From the NCBI RefSeq assembly GCF_028368935.1, contig NZ_JAQNDK010000005.1, positions 1,472,811 to 1,536,810 on the forward strand: a stretch of 64,000 nt of DNA, given 5' to 3'. The translations under genes were made by a program, and so were the position numbers. Below are positions 51,125 through 61,300 of the stretch, one piece after another. The stretch is from Sorangium aterium (GTDB lineage: Bacteria > Myxococcota_A > Polyangia > Polyangiales > Polyangiaceae). Each line of letters opens with the position of its first letter. Position 1 is the first letter of the stretch. Below the pieces are notes generated by a model. It saw only the letters and a list, made by a program, of their open reading frames with translations, made no database searches and was not told the DNA's origin.

Positions 51125-52960
51125 TCAGTTGATCTGCAGGTTCGCGGCGGCCTTGCCGTCCTGTCCCGCGCCCGCGGCGCCGCCGCTCGGGGTCGTGCCG
51201 CCGGTGCCGCCGTATCCGGGGGCGCCGGTCGAGCAGCTGTTGCCTCCGAACGTGAAGCTGACGCTCGCGGCTCGCGCCAGGCAGGCGCTCGGGCCGCCGC
51301 CGCCGCCCGCGCCCGGGCCGCCGTCGCCACCAGGACCACCTTTGCCGCCGACGCCGCCGTTGCCGGCGTCATCAGGACCGGGGCCGCCCGGGCCGCCGTT
51401 CCCCCCGAGCTGCGGCGCTCCGCCGTTGCCGCCGCGGCCGCCGTTCCCTCCCTTTCCGGTCGTGATCTCGTTGCGAGAGACGACCACCCGTCCGGCCGCC
51501 GCGAAGACGCCAAAGCTCCCGCCTCCACCGCGGCCAGCCGTGCCGCTGCGGCCGCCGAGCCCGCCGCATCCGCCGCTACCGCCGCCCCCGCCGCGATCAT
51601 CAGGGCCTACCTCGCAGGAGCCGCCACCGCCGCCGCCCGCGCCGCCGCCGCCGCCGCCGTTGATTCCCGGTTGCCCGTTGGTGCCGTTCGCAGGCTGGTA
51701 GATACCCGAGGCGATGCTGCCGAGATTCGCGCCCCCCGTCCCCGGCGTCCCCTGCGACCCCGCCATGCCCGGCGTGCCATCGTGTCCTGCCGACCGGGTC
51801 CTGAAGCAGCGCAACGGGGCGCCGCCCGCGCCGCCCTCCGCGCCCCGGCTGCCCGGATGGCCGGCCGCTCCGTTGTTCGAGCCATGCCCGCCATATCCAC
51901 CTCTCCCGCCAGGCTCGTCGCAGGTGGGCGCCGGGCCGGCATTCCCGCGACCGCTGCAGTCGTTGCAGCCCTGCTCTCCCGCATTCCCCGAGGTCGCCGT
52001 CCCCGCCGCGTGCGCCGCCCCGTTCGTCCCCGCGGCGCCGGCCTGGCCCTCCTCCACGTTGATCTGGTTGAACCGCACGAAGAGATCCGCCGTCCCCCCG
52101 CCGAGGCGCACTCCATAGGTGCTCGCGCCGGCCGACGACGGGCTCAGCGCCTCTATCGAGATGCCCTCGATGTGCGTCGGCTGCGCGATCGACGGCGCAT
52201 GGAACACCGTGCCTGTCGCGCTCACGGTGGTGGTCACCGAGCTCGTCCTCCGGAACTTGAAGTCAGCGTTGTTGTGATCGAACCCACCGTAGATGCTGAT
52301 GCCGGACACGACCGTGACCGCCTCCTGGTACAGCTCGCCCGACAGGCAGACCGCCGGGACCCCGCCCGCTTGCGCCACCTGGATGGCCTTGGCGATCGTC
52401 TCCACCGGCGCGTTGCGCGTCCCGATGCTGGCGTCGTCCCCGGTGCTCGCCGAGACGTAGATACACTGCTCCACGAGCCCGTCGCCGCCATCGCAGTTGT
52501 CATCGATGAACTCGGCGTCGATCGGATCCTCGCCCGCCGCACCCGCCGCGGTCGGCGTACACGCGTATTCACAGCCGCACTCGCCCGTGAGGAGATTGCC
52601 GTCCAGGTCGTGTGTGCCCGGCAAGCATCCCAGCGCGCACGCATCCGTGACCCCACCGCCGCCCCCGCCCGCCTCTTCGCTGCCCCCCTCTCCACCCGAG
52701 CCGCCTTCGCCCCCGCCCGAGCCGCCTTCACCCCTGCCCGAGCCGCCTTCGCCCCCGCCCGAGCCGCTCGTGGCGGCCGCGCTGCTGCTCGATGACGCGG
52801 TCGCGCTGCTGCTCGCGGACGACTCGCCGCCCGCGCCCGAGCCGCCTCCCGTGCCCGAGACTGGCCCGATGGGACCGTCGATCGAGCTGCTCTCGGCGCA
52901 GCCGAGCGCCGAGAGCAATGCGAGCAGAGATGCCGTCTCGATGAAGAATTGTGCGCGCAT
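51125..52960 (-). CDS. Glycine-rich lipoprotein with MopE-like and DUF1565-like regions
   Basis: 611 aa from the ATG at 52960, giving a signal peptide with lipobox LSALGC (Cys21). Residues about 25-105 are Ser/Gly/Glu-rich. A Cys-rich MopE-type segment (ALGCLPGTHDLDGNLLTGEC, and DAEFIDDNCDGGDG) follows, then a DUF1565-like strand set (CIYVSASTGDDASIGTRNAP, about 165-230). From about 300 on the protein is a long GGxGG/GNGG repeat tract, reminiscent of PE_PGRS-type or glycine-rich surface proteins. It is convergent with the propeller lipoprotein (23-nt gap). Probably surface exposed; function unknown. Confidence 0.82.
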   Translation of the reverse strand: MRAQFFIETASLLALLSALGCAESSSIDGPIGPVSGTGGGSGAGGESSASSSATASSSSSAAATSGSGGGEGGSGRGEGGSGGGEGGSGGEGGSEEAGGGGGGVTDACALGCLPGTHDLDGNLLTGECGCEYACTPTAAGAAGEDPIDAEFIDDNCDGGDGLVEQCIYVSASTGDDASIGTRNAPVETIAKAIQVAQAGGVPAVCLSGELYQEAVTVVSGISIYGGFDHNNADFKFRRTSSVTTTVSATGTVFHAPSIAQPTHIEGISIEALSPSSAGASTYGVRLGGGTADLFVRFNQINVEEGQAGAAGTNGAAHAAGTATSGNAGEQGCNDCSGRGNAGPAPTCDEPGGRGGYGGHGSNNGAAGHPGSRGAEGGAGGAPLRCFRTRSAGHDGTPGMAGSQGTPGTGGANLGSIASGIYQPANGTNGQPGINGGGGGGAGGGGGGSCEVGPDDRGGGGGSGGCGGLGGRSGTAGRGGGGSFGVFAAAGRVVVSRNEITTGKGGNGGRGGNGGAPQLGGNGGPGGPGPDDAGNGGVGGKGGPGGDGGPGAGGGGGPSACLARAASVSFTFGGNSCSTGAPGYGGTGGTTPSGGAAGAGQDGKAAANLQIN

Positions 52961-53205
52961 GCTTAATTCTGCACCTTCACGCGCCTTTCGAAAAGACTTT
53001 GTCTTGTCGATCCCAATCACCATGGGCCGTGCGCCACATTGCAGTTCGCATCGATCGCGGGTCCGCCCAGGCCGTTATGTGCTGCGCCGGCGCGAGCCAG
53101 CTCACGATTCCGTGATTCGCCCCTCGCGCCTGTCACCGTCTCCGGTACTCTGTGCCTGCACACCTTCCCGCTTCCGCACCGTCCCCGCTGTCATCTGTTC
53201 ATCTC

Positions 53206-54353
53206 ATGCGCCTCAGATCGCTTCACCACACCTCGCTCGCCTCCATGGTTGGGCTCGCTGCCGCCATGGGGATCCATGGCGCGTGTGCACCGGACTCAGG
53301 GGCTGGCCTCGTCTGGTCCTCTTCCTCTTCGGGCGGAGCTGGCCCTGGCGGGACCTTCGATCCGGATGGTGGGCTGTCGACCGACGCGCCTGTCGAGCTC
53401 CCCGATCCGGACGCCGCCTGTGGCCTCGTTACCGAGGAGGCGATCGCGGTCCCGCTCAATCTCTATATCATGATGGACAAGTCGTCCTCGATGGCGGGTG
53501 ACGACCCCATGGTGGCCGACAAGTGGACAAGCGCGAAGGCTGGCCTGACAGCGTCGTCAACAGCGCGAGGTTCGCCGGCGTGCGCGTGGCGCTGCGCTTC
53601 TTTCCGCGGGTCGCGGACGATGTTCCTGCCTGCGACCAGAAGGCGTACAGCGAGCCGCTCGTCCCGTTCGGTCCGCTCCCCGACAACGCGGGCGCCATCG
53701 TCGCGGCCATCGAGGCCGAGTCGCCGAACGGAGCGAGCACGCCCATCTATCCTGCGCTGGGCGGCGCGCTGCTCCAGGGCATCGACGTGGCCGAGGACCA
53801 CCCCGGCGAGGCCTCGGCGGTGCTGCTCGTCACCGATGGACAGCCCCAGGGGCCTGCGGCCCGGTGCGCCGGGGTGAACCCGGAAGACCCGGACGCCATC
53901 GCGGATCTCGCGGCGCGGGCCGCGCGCTACCGCTTCCCGGTGCGCACCTTCGTGATCGGGCTCCCGGGCGTGAACCAGAGCTTCGCGAACCAGGTCGCGG
54001 TCGCGGGAGGCACTGACGCCGCCGTCCTCGTCGGGGCGAACAACATCGCCGTCGAGTTCCAGAACGCGCTCGCGAAGGTCACGGGGCAGGCGCTCCCGTG
54101 CGAGGTCGAGGTCCCTTCCCAGGTGGCCGGCGGACAGGTCGCGTTCGACGACGTCAACGTCCTCTTCGGGCTCGACGGCGCACCGCAGGAGGTCCTGCCT
54201 CAGCGCCCCGGCTGCGACGGCCCAGGCTGGCGCTACGACAACCCGGCTTCTCCCGCGGCCCTCGTGCTGTGCCCCGACACCTGCGAGGCCGCGAGGGGCG
54301 CTTCCATCGCGAAGATCCAGATCCTCCTCGGCTGCGAGACGGTGATCCTCTGA
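53206..54353 (+). pseudogene. vWA-domain lipoprotein gene interrupted by one frameshift
   Basis: The frame from the ATG at 53206 encodes a signal peptide with Cys27 (HGAC) and the start of a von Willebrand A domain, with the MIDAS motif MDKSSSMAG, up to AKAGLTA at about 53553. The rest of the domain continues in another frame: FAGVRVALRFFP, TPIYPALGGALLQG, AVLLVTDGQPQG, TFVIGLPGV and a Cys-rich end. One extra base between 53553 and 53554 would restore LTA-F/V-VNSARFAGVRVAL. So either a natural 1-nt deletion or a sequencing error. Intact, it would be a roughly 380-aa secreted Ca/Mg-binding adhesion-type lipoprotein. Confidence 0.85.
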
Positions 54354-54654
54354 GCGAGCACGGCAGAAGGACCGCGCATCTCGGACGAGAGTGGGCGAAC
54401 TGCAGGTGTTGTGGAGATGACATCGGGAGCGACATAGAAGCCACGAAGCAGGCGGCGCAGACGCGAAGCGTCATAGGTGAGATGGCTCACTGTGCCGGGG
54501 TCGTAAAGGCGCGGATCATGGGGCCGGCGCGAGGATGCGGGACCCGGCGCGCGCGGGCGGCGCCCGGCGGCGCCCGACGCGGTGAGCGCCGCCTTGCAAC
54601 TCTGCACTGCGCTTTGTGGACTCCGGGCCCCCAGAGCCGTAAGAGGACGGAACC
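54354..54654. other. 301-nt intergenic region before the coiled-coil gene
   Basis: No gene is supported. The right end has GAGGAC about 8 nt before the next ATG. The 54520-54590 stretch is a very GC-rich set of short CGGCGC repeats. No clear promoter hexamers. Confidence 0.4.
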
Positions 54655-56901
54655 ATGACGACGGAGTCCTCCCTCGCCGCCGCAGGCTCGCCGCGGCACG
54701 CCGCCCCCGCCGCGCTCCATCCGGCCCTGGTGCTGAGCGCCTACCTCGAGCCGCTCGTGCGCGGCCGGCGGGTCGCGGTGCTGGGTGACGTCACCATCGG
54801 CCTCGCCGACCGGCTGCTCCAGCGCGGAGCCCGACTCGTCCATGCCTACGACCCGGACGCCGCGCGCGTCGCCGAGAAGCTCGCGCGGACGGCGCCCACG
54901 CGGCAGCCGCACCCGAACGTCGCCGTGTTCGACGGCGACCTCGGGGTGCGCGACGGCGCCTTCGACACCCTCGTCATCCCCGATCTCTCCCTCTTCGGCG
55001 ATCCCGCCGAGGTCGTCCGGCGCGCCAGGCGCCTCACCGCCGCGAGCGGCGTCGCCGTCATCGCGTCGCCGAACCCGGACGCCGCGCGGGGCCTGCTCCC
55101 CGCGGGCGCGCGGCGCGGCGCGGCGCCCGGCTACTACGCGCTCTACGACGTCGTGGCGCTCCAGTTCAAGCAGGTGCGGATGGTCGGCCAGGCGCCGTTC
55201 GTCGGCTATACGGTCGCGGAGTTCGCGCCGAAGGGAGAGCCCGAGGTCAGCGTGGACACGTCGATCCTCGACGCGTCCGAGGAGCCCGAGTGGTTCATCG
55301 CCGTGGCCGGCGAGCGCCTGCCCAGGCTCGACGCGTTCGCCGTGATCGAGCTGCCGTTCGCCGGCTTCCCGGGCGCGAGCGCCGGCCCGTCGCCCGAGGC
55401 GCTCAGCGAGGCCGAGGGCCGCGCGCAGCGGCTCGGGGGCGAGCTCGCGGAGCTGCGCACCCGGCACCAGCGCGACCGCGAGGACGCCGGGGTCCGCGCC
55501 GAGAGCGCGGTCGCCACGGCCGCGCGCCTCGCCGAGGTGGAGGCCGAGCTCGATGCCAGGGCGGCGCGCCTCCGCGACGTCGAGGCCAGGGCGGGCGACG
55601 CCCACGTCCGGGCCGAGCGCCTGTCCCACCAGATCCGCGACATGGAGGAGGAGCTCCGCAGCCAGCGCGATCGCGCGACCCGGCTCACCAAGCAGCTCGA
55701 CGACGAGAAGCGGGTGCGGACCAAGGTCGAGCTCGAGCTCGGCATGATCCGCAACAAGCCGGAGATCGCCGGCGCCCGCGACCGCCTCGACGCCGCGACC
55801 GCCGACCTCGACGCCGCGCGCGCCCGGATCGCCGAGCTCGAGGCGCGGCCCGCCGTGGCGGCGCCCGACCGGGCGCTCGCGGCGCGCGTGGAGGAGCTCG
55901 AGGCCGCCGCCGCGGGGGCGCGGCGGGAGCTCTCGAAGCTCACGTCGGAGCGGGACACGGCGCGCCGGCGCGCGCAGGAGAGCGAGCGCGCGCTGGAGGA
56001 GGCGCGGCGCGCGGCGGGGAGGATCGAGGAGCTGGAGGCCGCCCGCGCCGAGCTCGCGCGCGACCGCGACCGGCAGAAGGAGCGGGCGGACCGGAACGAG
56101 CGCGAGAGCCGCGCGCTGGAGGATCAGCGGAGCGCCCTCGACGCGCGCAGGCTGCTGCTCGAGGCGCGGATCGTGGAGCTCGAGCAGACCGTCGTCGCGC
56201 TGGAGCAGCGGGCGTCGGAGCTCGAGAAGCGAGACGCCGGCGAGGCGGCGGCCGCGGAGATCGCGGGCCTCGAGGAGGCGCTGCGCGATCGGGGCCACGT
56301 CATCGCGTCGCTCATGGCGCAGCTGCGCGAGAGCGAGCGGGTGGGCAAGGAGCTCGTCGACGAGCTCGGAACGGTCTTCGCGTCGGCGTCGGCCGACAAC
56401 GGCGGGCCGGGCCAGGCGGCGGACGGCGGGCAGGGCGGAGGGCTCGCGGGGCAGGGCGGGCCGGGCGGCGCGGTCGAGGCGCTGCGGCAGCAGCTCGACG
56501 CGCTGGCGCGGAGCGCCGCCTCGAGCGAGGCCGACCTGCGCGCCGCGGGATGGAAGATCGCGCAGCTCGAGCGCGAGCTGACCGAGGCGCGCGCCACGGC
56601 CGGCTCCCCGCCGGCGCTCCACGAGGAGCTCGAGCAGGCGCTCGTCGCCGCGCAGGCGGAGATCGCGGCGCTGCGCCGGGCGGCGGAGCGGGAGGACGTG
56701 GCCGTGGCGCGCGAGGACGTGGCCGTGGCGCGCGAGGACGCGGCTGGCGCGCGCGGGGATGTGGCCGTCGTGCGCGAGGACGCGGCTGGCGCGCGCGGGG
56801 ATGTGGCCGTCGTGCGCGAGGATGTCGGCGTGCCGCCCGAGGTGATCGAGCAGACGGTGCTCCTCCAGCAGGTCGCCAGCGCCGTCGAAGCGAGCGCGTG
56901 A
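54655..56901 (+). CDS. Methyltransferase-like Rossmann domain fused to a long coiled coil
   Basis: 748 aa. The N-terminal 200 residues read like a class I SAM-methyltransferase fold: VAVLGDVTIGLADRLLQRGA (degenerate motif I), VHAYDPDAARV (acidic residue after beta 2), VAVFDGDLGVRDGAFDTLVIPDL (motifs II-III). From about 240 to 640 it is a continuous coiled coil rich in Ala, Arg, Glu and Leu. The C-terminal part holds heptad repeats AREDVAV and AGARGDV. A shared start (ATG after GAGGAC) is well supported. I know no characterised protein of this architecture; the motif I Gly pattern is not canonical, so catalysis is uncertain. Confidence 0.82.
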   Translation: MTTESSLAAAGSPRHAAPAALHPALVLSAYLEPLVRGRRVAVLGDVTIGLADRLLQRGARLVHAYDPDAARVAEKLARTAPTRQPHPNVAVFDGDLGVRDGAFDTLVIPDLSLFGDPAEVVRRARRLTAASGVAVIASPNPDAARGLLPAGARRGAAPGYYALYDVVALQFKQVRMVGQAPFVGYTVAEFAPKGEPEVSVDTSILDASEEPEWFIAVAGERLPRLDAFAVIELPFAGFPGASAGPSPEALSEAEGRAQRLGGELAELRTRHQRDREDAGVRAESAVATAARLAEVEAELDARAARLRDVEARAGDAHVRAERLSHQIRDMEEELRSQRDRATRLTKQLDDEKRVRTKVELELGMIRNKPEIAGARDRLDAATADLDAARARIAELEARPAVAAPDRALAARVEELEAAAAGARRELSKLTSERDTARRRAQESERALEEARRAAGRIEELEAARAELARDRDRQKERADRNERESRALEDQRSALDARRLLLEARIVELEQTVVALEQRASELEKRDAGEAAAAEIAGLEEALRDRGHVIASLMAQLRESERVGKELVDELGTVFASASADNGGPGQAADGGQGGGLAGQGGPGGAVEALRQQLDALARSAASSEADLRAAGWKIAQLERELTEARATAGSPPALHEELEQALVAAQAEIAALRRAAEREDVAVAREDVAVAREDAAGARGDVAVVREDAAGARGDVAVVREDVGVPPEVIEQTVLLQQVASAVEASA
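56695..56825. repeat. 21/42-bp in-frame repeats in the coiled-coil gene
   Basis: Tandem copies of a 21-nt unit (GAGGACGTGGCCGTGGCGCG type), then a 42-nt higher-order unit (GAGGACGCGGCTGGCGCGCG plus GGGGATGTGGCC) repeated twice. They keep the frame and encode heptads, so they look like recent expansions within the coiled coil. Confidence 0.8.
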
Positions 56902-57036
56902 GCCGCGGTCTGGACCGCGGCGGGCGGTGGCCCCGGTCCAGATCCGACCACGCGGCCTGCGCGTCCAGTCGACCCGCGCGTCAGCCGTGACGCCGGCGCG
57001 TGTTCCCGGGCGCAGCCCGACGCGCGGCGCGCGACG

Positions 57037-57882
57037 TCACGCCGGGCCGGACAGGTTCGTGCTTCCGATCGGCGACGCGCTGGCGAGCGGGGAGCGCTTC
57101 TCGCCCGCGAAGGCCTTCTCCACGAGGTAGTCGCCCGGCTCGCCGCTGTTGCCCTCCTCGAAGCCGCGCGACTCCAGGAGCGCGGCGGTGTCGGCGAGCA
57201 TCTCCGAGCTGCCGCAGAGCATCAGCCGATCGTGCGCGGGGTCGAGCGCGGGCAGCGCCAGATCGGCGAAGATGCGGCCGGACTCGATGAGCGCGGTGAT
57301 CCGGCCCTCGGTCTTGAACGCCTCGCGGGTGACGGACGGGTAATAGCGGAGCTTGGGCCGCACGATCTCGCCGAGCAGCTCGTCCGCCGCGAGCTCGTGC
57401 TCGAGGTAGCGCGCGTACGCGAGATCCTGCGCGCGGCGGCACGTGTGCGTGATGACCACGCGCTCGAAGCGCTCGTACGTCTCGGGGTCCTTGACGACGC
57501 TGAGGAACGGCGCCAGGCCGGTCCCGGTCGCCAGGAGCCACAGGGTCCGGCCCGGCCGCAGGTTGCCGATCGTGAGCGTGCCCGTCGCGCGCTTGCCGAC
57601 GAGGATCGTCTCGCCGACGGCAATGTGCTGCAGGCGCGAGGTCAGCGGGCCGTTCGGCACCTTGATCGAGAAGAACTCGAGCGTCTCCTCGTGGTTTGCG
57701 CTCGCGAGGGAGTACGCGCGGACGAGCGGCTTGCCCGCGACCACGAGCCCCATCATGCAGAATTGCCCGTTCGCGAAGCGGAAGCTCGGCGAGCGGGTGG
57801 TCTTGAGCGTGAAGAGCTTGTCCGTCCAGTGGTGGACCTCGAGCACCGTCTCTTCTGTGTAGCCGGGTACCATGTCGTTCAT
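57037..57882 (-). CDS. fpr: Ferredoxin--NADP(+) reductase
   Basis: 281 aa (ATG at 57882; ATG at 57873 also possible). FAD-binding RAYSLAS (55-61), NADP-binding GTGLAPFLSVV (120-130) and MLCGSSEML (near 224), with the order and spacing of the bacterial FPR family. Usual members end at xVEKAF; here the LVEKAFAGEKRSP end runs on for about 18 extra Ser/Ala-rich residues. It transfers electrons between NADPH and ferredoxin/flavodoxin, for example in oxidative-stress or iron-limited growth. A Fur-like palindrome lies 150 nt upstream of the start. Confidence 0.93.
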   Translation of the reverse strand: MNDMVPGYTEETVLEVHHWTDKLFTLKTTRSPSFRFANGQFCMMGLVVAGKPLVRAYSLASANHEETLEFFSIKVPNGPLTSRLQHIAVGETILVGKRATGTLTIGNLRPGRTLWLLATGTGLAPFLSVVKDPETYERFERVVITHTCRRAQDLAYARYLEHELAADELLGEIVRPKLRYYPSVTREAFKTEGRITALIESGRIFADLALPALDPAHDRLMLCGSSEMLADTAALLESRGFEEGNSGEPGDYLVEKAFAGEKRSPLASASPIGSTNLSGPA

Positions 57883-58317
57883 CCTTGTCGGTGCGGAAGC
57901 ATCGCGGCGTGGTGGTTCGAAAGAGCGCGCTCCCCGATCACGACAGCGGGGCGGCGCCGCGGCGCGCGAGGGCGCCGAGCTCTACCGCAAGGTCGTCTTC
58001 CATGAGTTCGATGCTTCACATAGCAATCATGCAAATGATAATCAAGATCATCATTGGCCCATGGCGCCGTCGTCGGTGGCTCCGCAGAGCGTCGCCGCGT
58101 TGTCGTGGCACGACCTCGTAGCGCTTCGTCCTCTAGGGGCGAGGGGGCTCGTTGACGATGCCCGTGGAGCCGCTGGCCATACGGCGCGGAGGCCGTCCGC
58201 CGGGCGAGGCGCGCCAGCGGGCCGGGCGGGGCGCTCATGGGGGCCGGGCGGGCCAGGAGCGCTGCGCCGCGCGGCGTCTCTGTGCGCACGCGGTCGCTCG
58301 CGCTAAGGACCGGGCCG
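57883..58317. other. 435-nt divergent regulatory region with AT-rich island
   Basis: No gene is supported on either strand. A 50-bp AT-rich island at about 58010-58060 contains a strong Fur-type palindrome (annotated separately) and promoter-like hexamers both ways. On the minus strand TTGATT and TATGTG are spaced 17 nt; on the plus strand TTCACA and GATAAT are spaced 16 nt. The rest is GC-rich. Confidence 0.5.
58034..58055. promoter_or_regulatory. Fur-box-like palindrome upstream of fpr
   Basis: A 22-bp near-palindrome starting AATGATAATC and ending GATCATCATT: 18 of 22 positions are symmetric. It contains TGATAAT and ATCATCA half-sites like a Fur box (GATAATGATAATCATTATC), with a slightly longer centre. 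It lies 152 nt upstream of the fpr start and overlaps its candidate -35. It is also 263 nt upstream of the plus-strand lipoprotein gene. Confidence 0.55.
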
Positions 58318-61300
58318 ATGCGCGCTCCTCGCCCCCTCTCCACGCTCGCCCGGCTCGCCGGCGCCGCCGCCCTGGCCCTCGCGCTCGGCGCGTGCGGCGC
58401 GGTCACCGCGCCCGGCGCGAAAGACCCCATCGCCTCGCTCCGTGACGCCGGCGCGCATTCGACCGACGGCGAGATCGTCGGCCGCTGGCTCCTCGGAGAG
58501 CTCCTGGTCCCGGGCGGCACGCCCGCCGGCGCCAGGGAGGCGCGCAAGCGCCTGGAGGGGATCGGCGCGAACTCGGGCGCGAAATCGATGCTCGCGTCGC
58601 TCGGGCGCGCGATCGACGACCAGGGGCACGGCCGCAACGCGCGCGCGGCCGCGGCCTACCTCGATGCGCTGGACGCCGCCCGGGTGAGCGCGCACCCCGA
58701 CGCCCCCCTCGTGGGCTGGTTCGCCGCGAATCGCCTGCTCGGCCTGCGATCGAGCGTCGCGGGCCTCTGGAAGAAGTCCCGCGAGGTCGTCCTGCGCGCC
58801 ATCGACCACCCGGGCAAGCTGGGCTGGCGCGCGCGCGGAGAGCTCGTCGAATGGTGGAGCCTCGACGGGCTGCCCGACGAGGCCGCCGCGGCGCGCCCGG
58901 CCGGCGCCGCCGGGACCACCGCCGACGCCACGCCGCTCATCGATCTCGCGGCGCGCCGCTACGGGTGCATCGAGAGCGCCCGCTTCGCCGGCCCGTTCGG
59001 CCACCTGGCGGCGAGCGATTACCGCGTCCACCACGAGGCGGAGCGCGCCGGCCCCTGGCCGCCCGTGTTCACGCGCGATCCCCAGCGCAGAGGCCCGCCG
59101 CGCGTGCTCGGCGCCGAGCGCCGCGGCTGCCAGCTCTCCGCCGTCGCGCCGGAGGGGCCCGGCGAGGGCGGGGCCGCGGGAGGCATCTTCTACGTCGAGA
59201 CCTTCGTCGACCTGCCCGCCGAGCGCGAGATGCTCATCGCCGTCCAGGGGGCCTACGCGATCCTCGTCGACGACGTCGAGGTGCTGACGCGCGACACGAA
59301 GCAGTGGGGGATCTGGCCCCGCTTCGGCGTCCGCCTGCGCCTCGGCCCCGGCCGGCACCGCATCGTCGCCCGCGTCGGGGGCCGCGACACCTCCATCCGC
59401 CTGCTCGCGCCCGACGGCACGCCCCTCGGCGTGGCCACGTCCGCCGATCCGACGCCGCCCTATTCGCTCGTCCCGCCCGAGGTCCTGCCGGATCCCAACC
59501 CCATCGAGCCGTTCCTCACGGCGCTCGGCGTGCCGCCGCAGCCCGCGCCGAAGGTGGCGCGCGCGCTCGGCCTGCGCGGCGCGCCCCGCGCCGAGCGCGA
59601 CGTGGGCGACCCGATCGCCCGGTACCTCGCCGCGACCATCGCGCACCTCGAGGGCCAGGACGACGTGAGCGCCGTGCTGATCGAGCCGCTCGTGGCCGAT
59701 CCGGCGCGCGCCACCGGCCCCGCGCTCGCGGCCCAGGCGGTCTTCCTCGAGAAGGACCCGATCTTCCCGGCGTCCGACGGGCAAGACCTCGTGAAGGACG
59801 TGCGCGCGCGCGCCGCGGAGAAGGACCCGGAGCTCTGGTACCCCCGCCTCTGGCTCGCGCTCGAGGAGGCCGACAAGGTCGGCCTGTCCGAGATGACCCG
59901 CACGATCGAGGCCCTCGCCGACCGCTTCCGGGAGGTGCCCGATCTCCTGAAGACGCTCGCCGGGATGTACTCGCGGCTCGGCTGGCGCGTCGAGCACGTC
60001 CGCACCGTGAAGGAGGCCGCCGCGCGCTTCCCGGACGACGTCGAGGTGCTGGGCGCGCTCCTCCGGATCCACGACGGCGACGGGCACATCGCGCAGGCCG
60101 ACGCCGTCGCCGCGCGCATCCGGGAGCTCGACCCCGACGCGGAGATCGAGCTGGAGAGGGCGATCGATCGCCGCGACTACGCGGCGGCGATCAAGGAGCT
60201 CCAGCGCCTCGGCTCCGCCCGCAAGGACCGCAAGGACATCGCCGCGCGCATCGCCGACCTCCTGACGCGCGCCGGCAAGCGCGCCGAGTCGTTCGAGCAG
60301 CTCGAGCGCGCGCTCGCGAAGGCGCCGGACGACGCCGACGCGCGCCTCGCGCTCGCGGACGCGCGGTTCGCGCGGGGAGAGCGCGACGCGCTGCAGAAGG
60401 CGCTCATCGAGGCGATCCGCACCGGCGCCGACACCTCGGGCCTGCGCGACGCGATCGAGCTGCTCGACGGCACGACGGAGCTCAGCCCGTACCGGCTGGA
60501 CTCGAAGAAGGTGATCGCCGAGCACGAGGCCTCGGGCGAGGTCATGCCGGGCACGGCGGCGCGCGTGCTCGACTATGCGGCCATGTGGGTCCACGAGGAC
60601 GGCTCGGCGCGGATGCTCCAGCACGAGATCATCCGGATCCAGTCGCGGGAGGCCATCCAGGAGCACGCCGAGCAGCGCGTGCCCGAGGGGCTCGTGCTGA
60701 AGCTCCGCACGGTCAAGCGCGACGGGTCGATCCACGAGCCGGAGTTCGTCGAGGGCAAGCCGACCGTGACGATGCCCCACCTCGAGGTGGGCGACTACAT
60801 CGAGGTGGAGAACCTGTTCGTGCTGCGCGGCGACGGGCAGGGGGGCCTCACGTTCCAGGGGCCGCGCTGGTTCTTCCGCGAGGAGAAGGTCCCCTACTGG
60901 CGGAGCGAGTTCATCGTCGTGTCGCCGAAGAGCCGGCCGCTCGACGTGGAGGCCTCCGGCCCCGTCCCGGCGCCGGAGATCGTCGAGTCCGGCGCGCTCG
61001 TCACCCGCCGCTACCGGGTCGACAAGAGCCCCGCGCTCCCGGAGGAGCCGGCGAGCGCGCCGATCTCGGAGTTCCTGCCGAACATCCGCATCGGCTGGGG
61101 CATCCGCCTGGACAGCACGATCGCGCGCATGGTCGACGCGGCCGCCGACGAGACGCCGCGCGATCCGCGGCTCGTGCGCATCGCGCAGGCAATCGCACGT
61201 TCGCCGCGCTCGCCGGACGCGGGCGGCGGCGGGCAGGGGAAGGCCGCCGGGGCCGCGCAGGACGCGCGCGGCGAGGGCGGGGGAGCGGCGCCGTCGAAGG

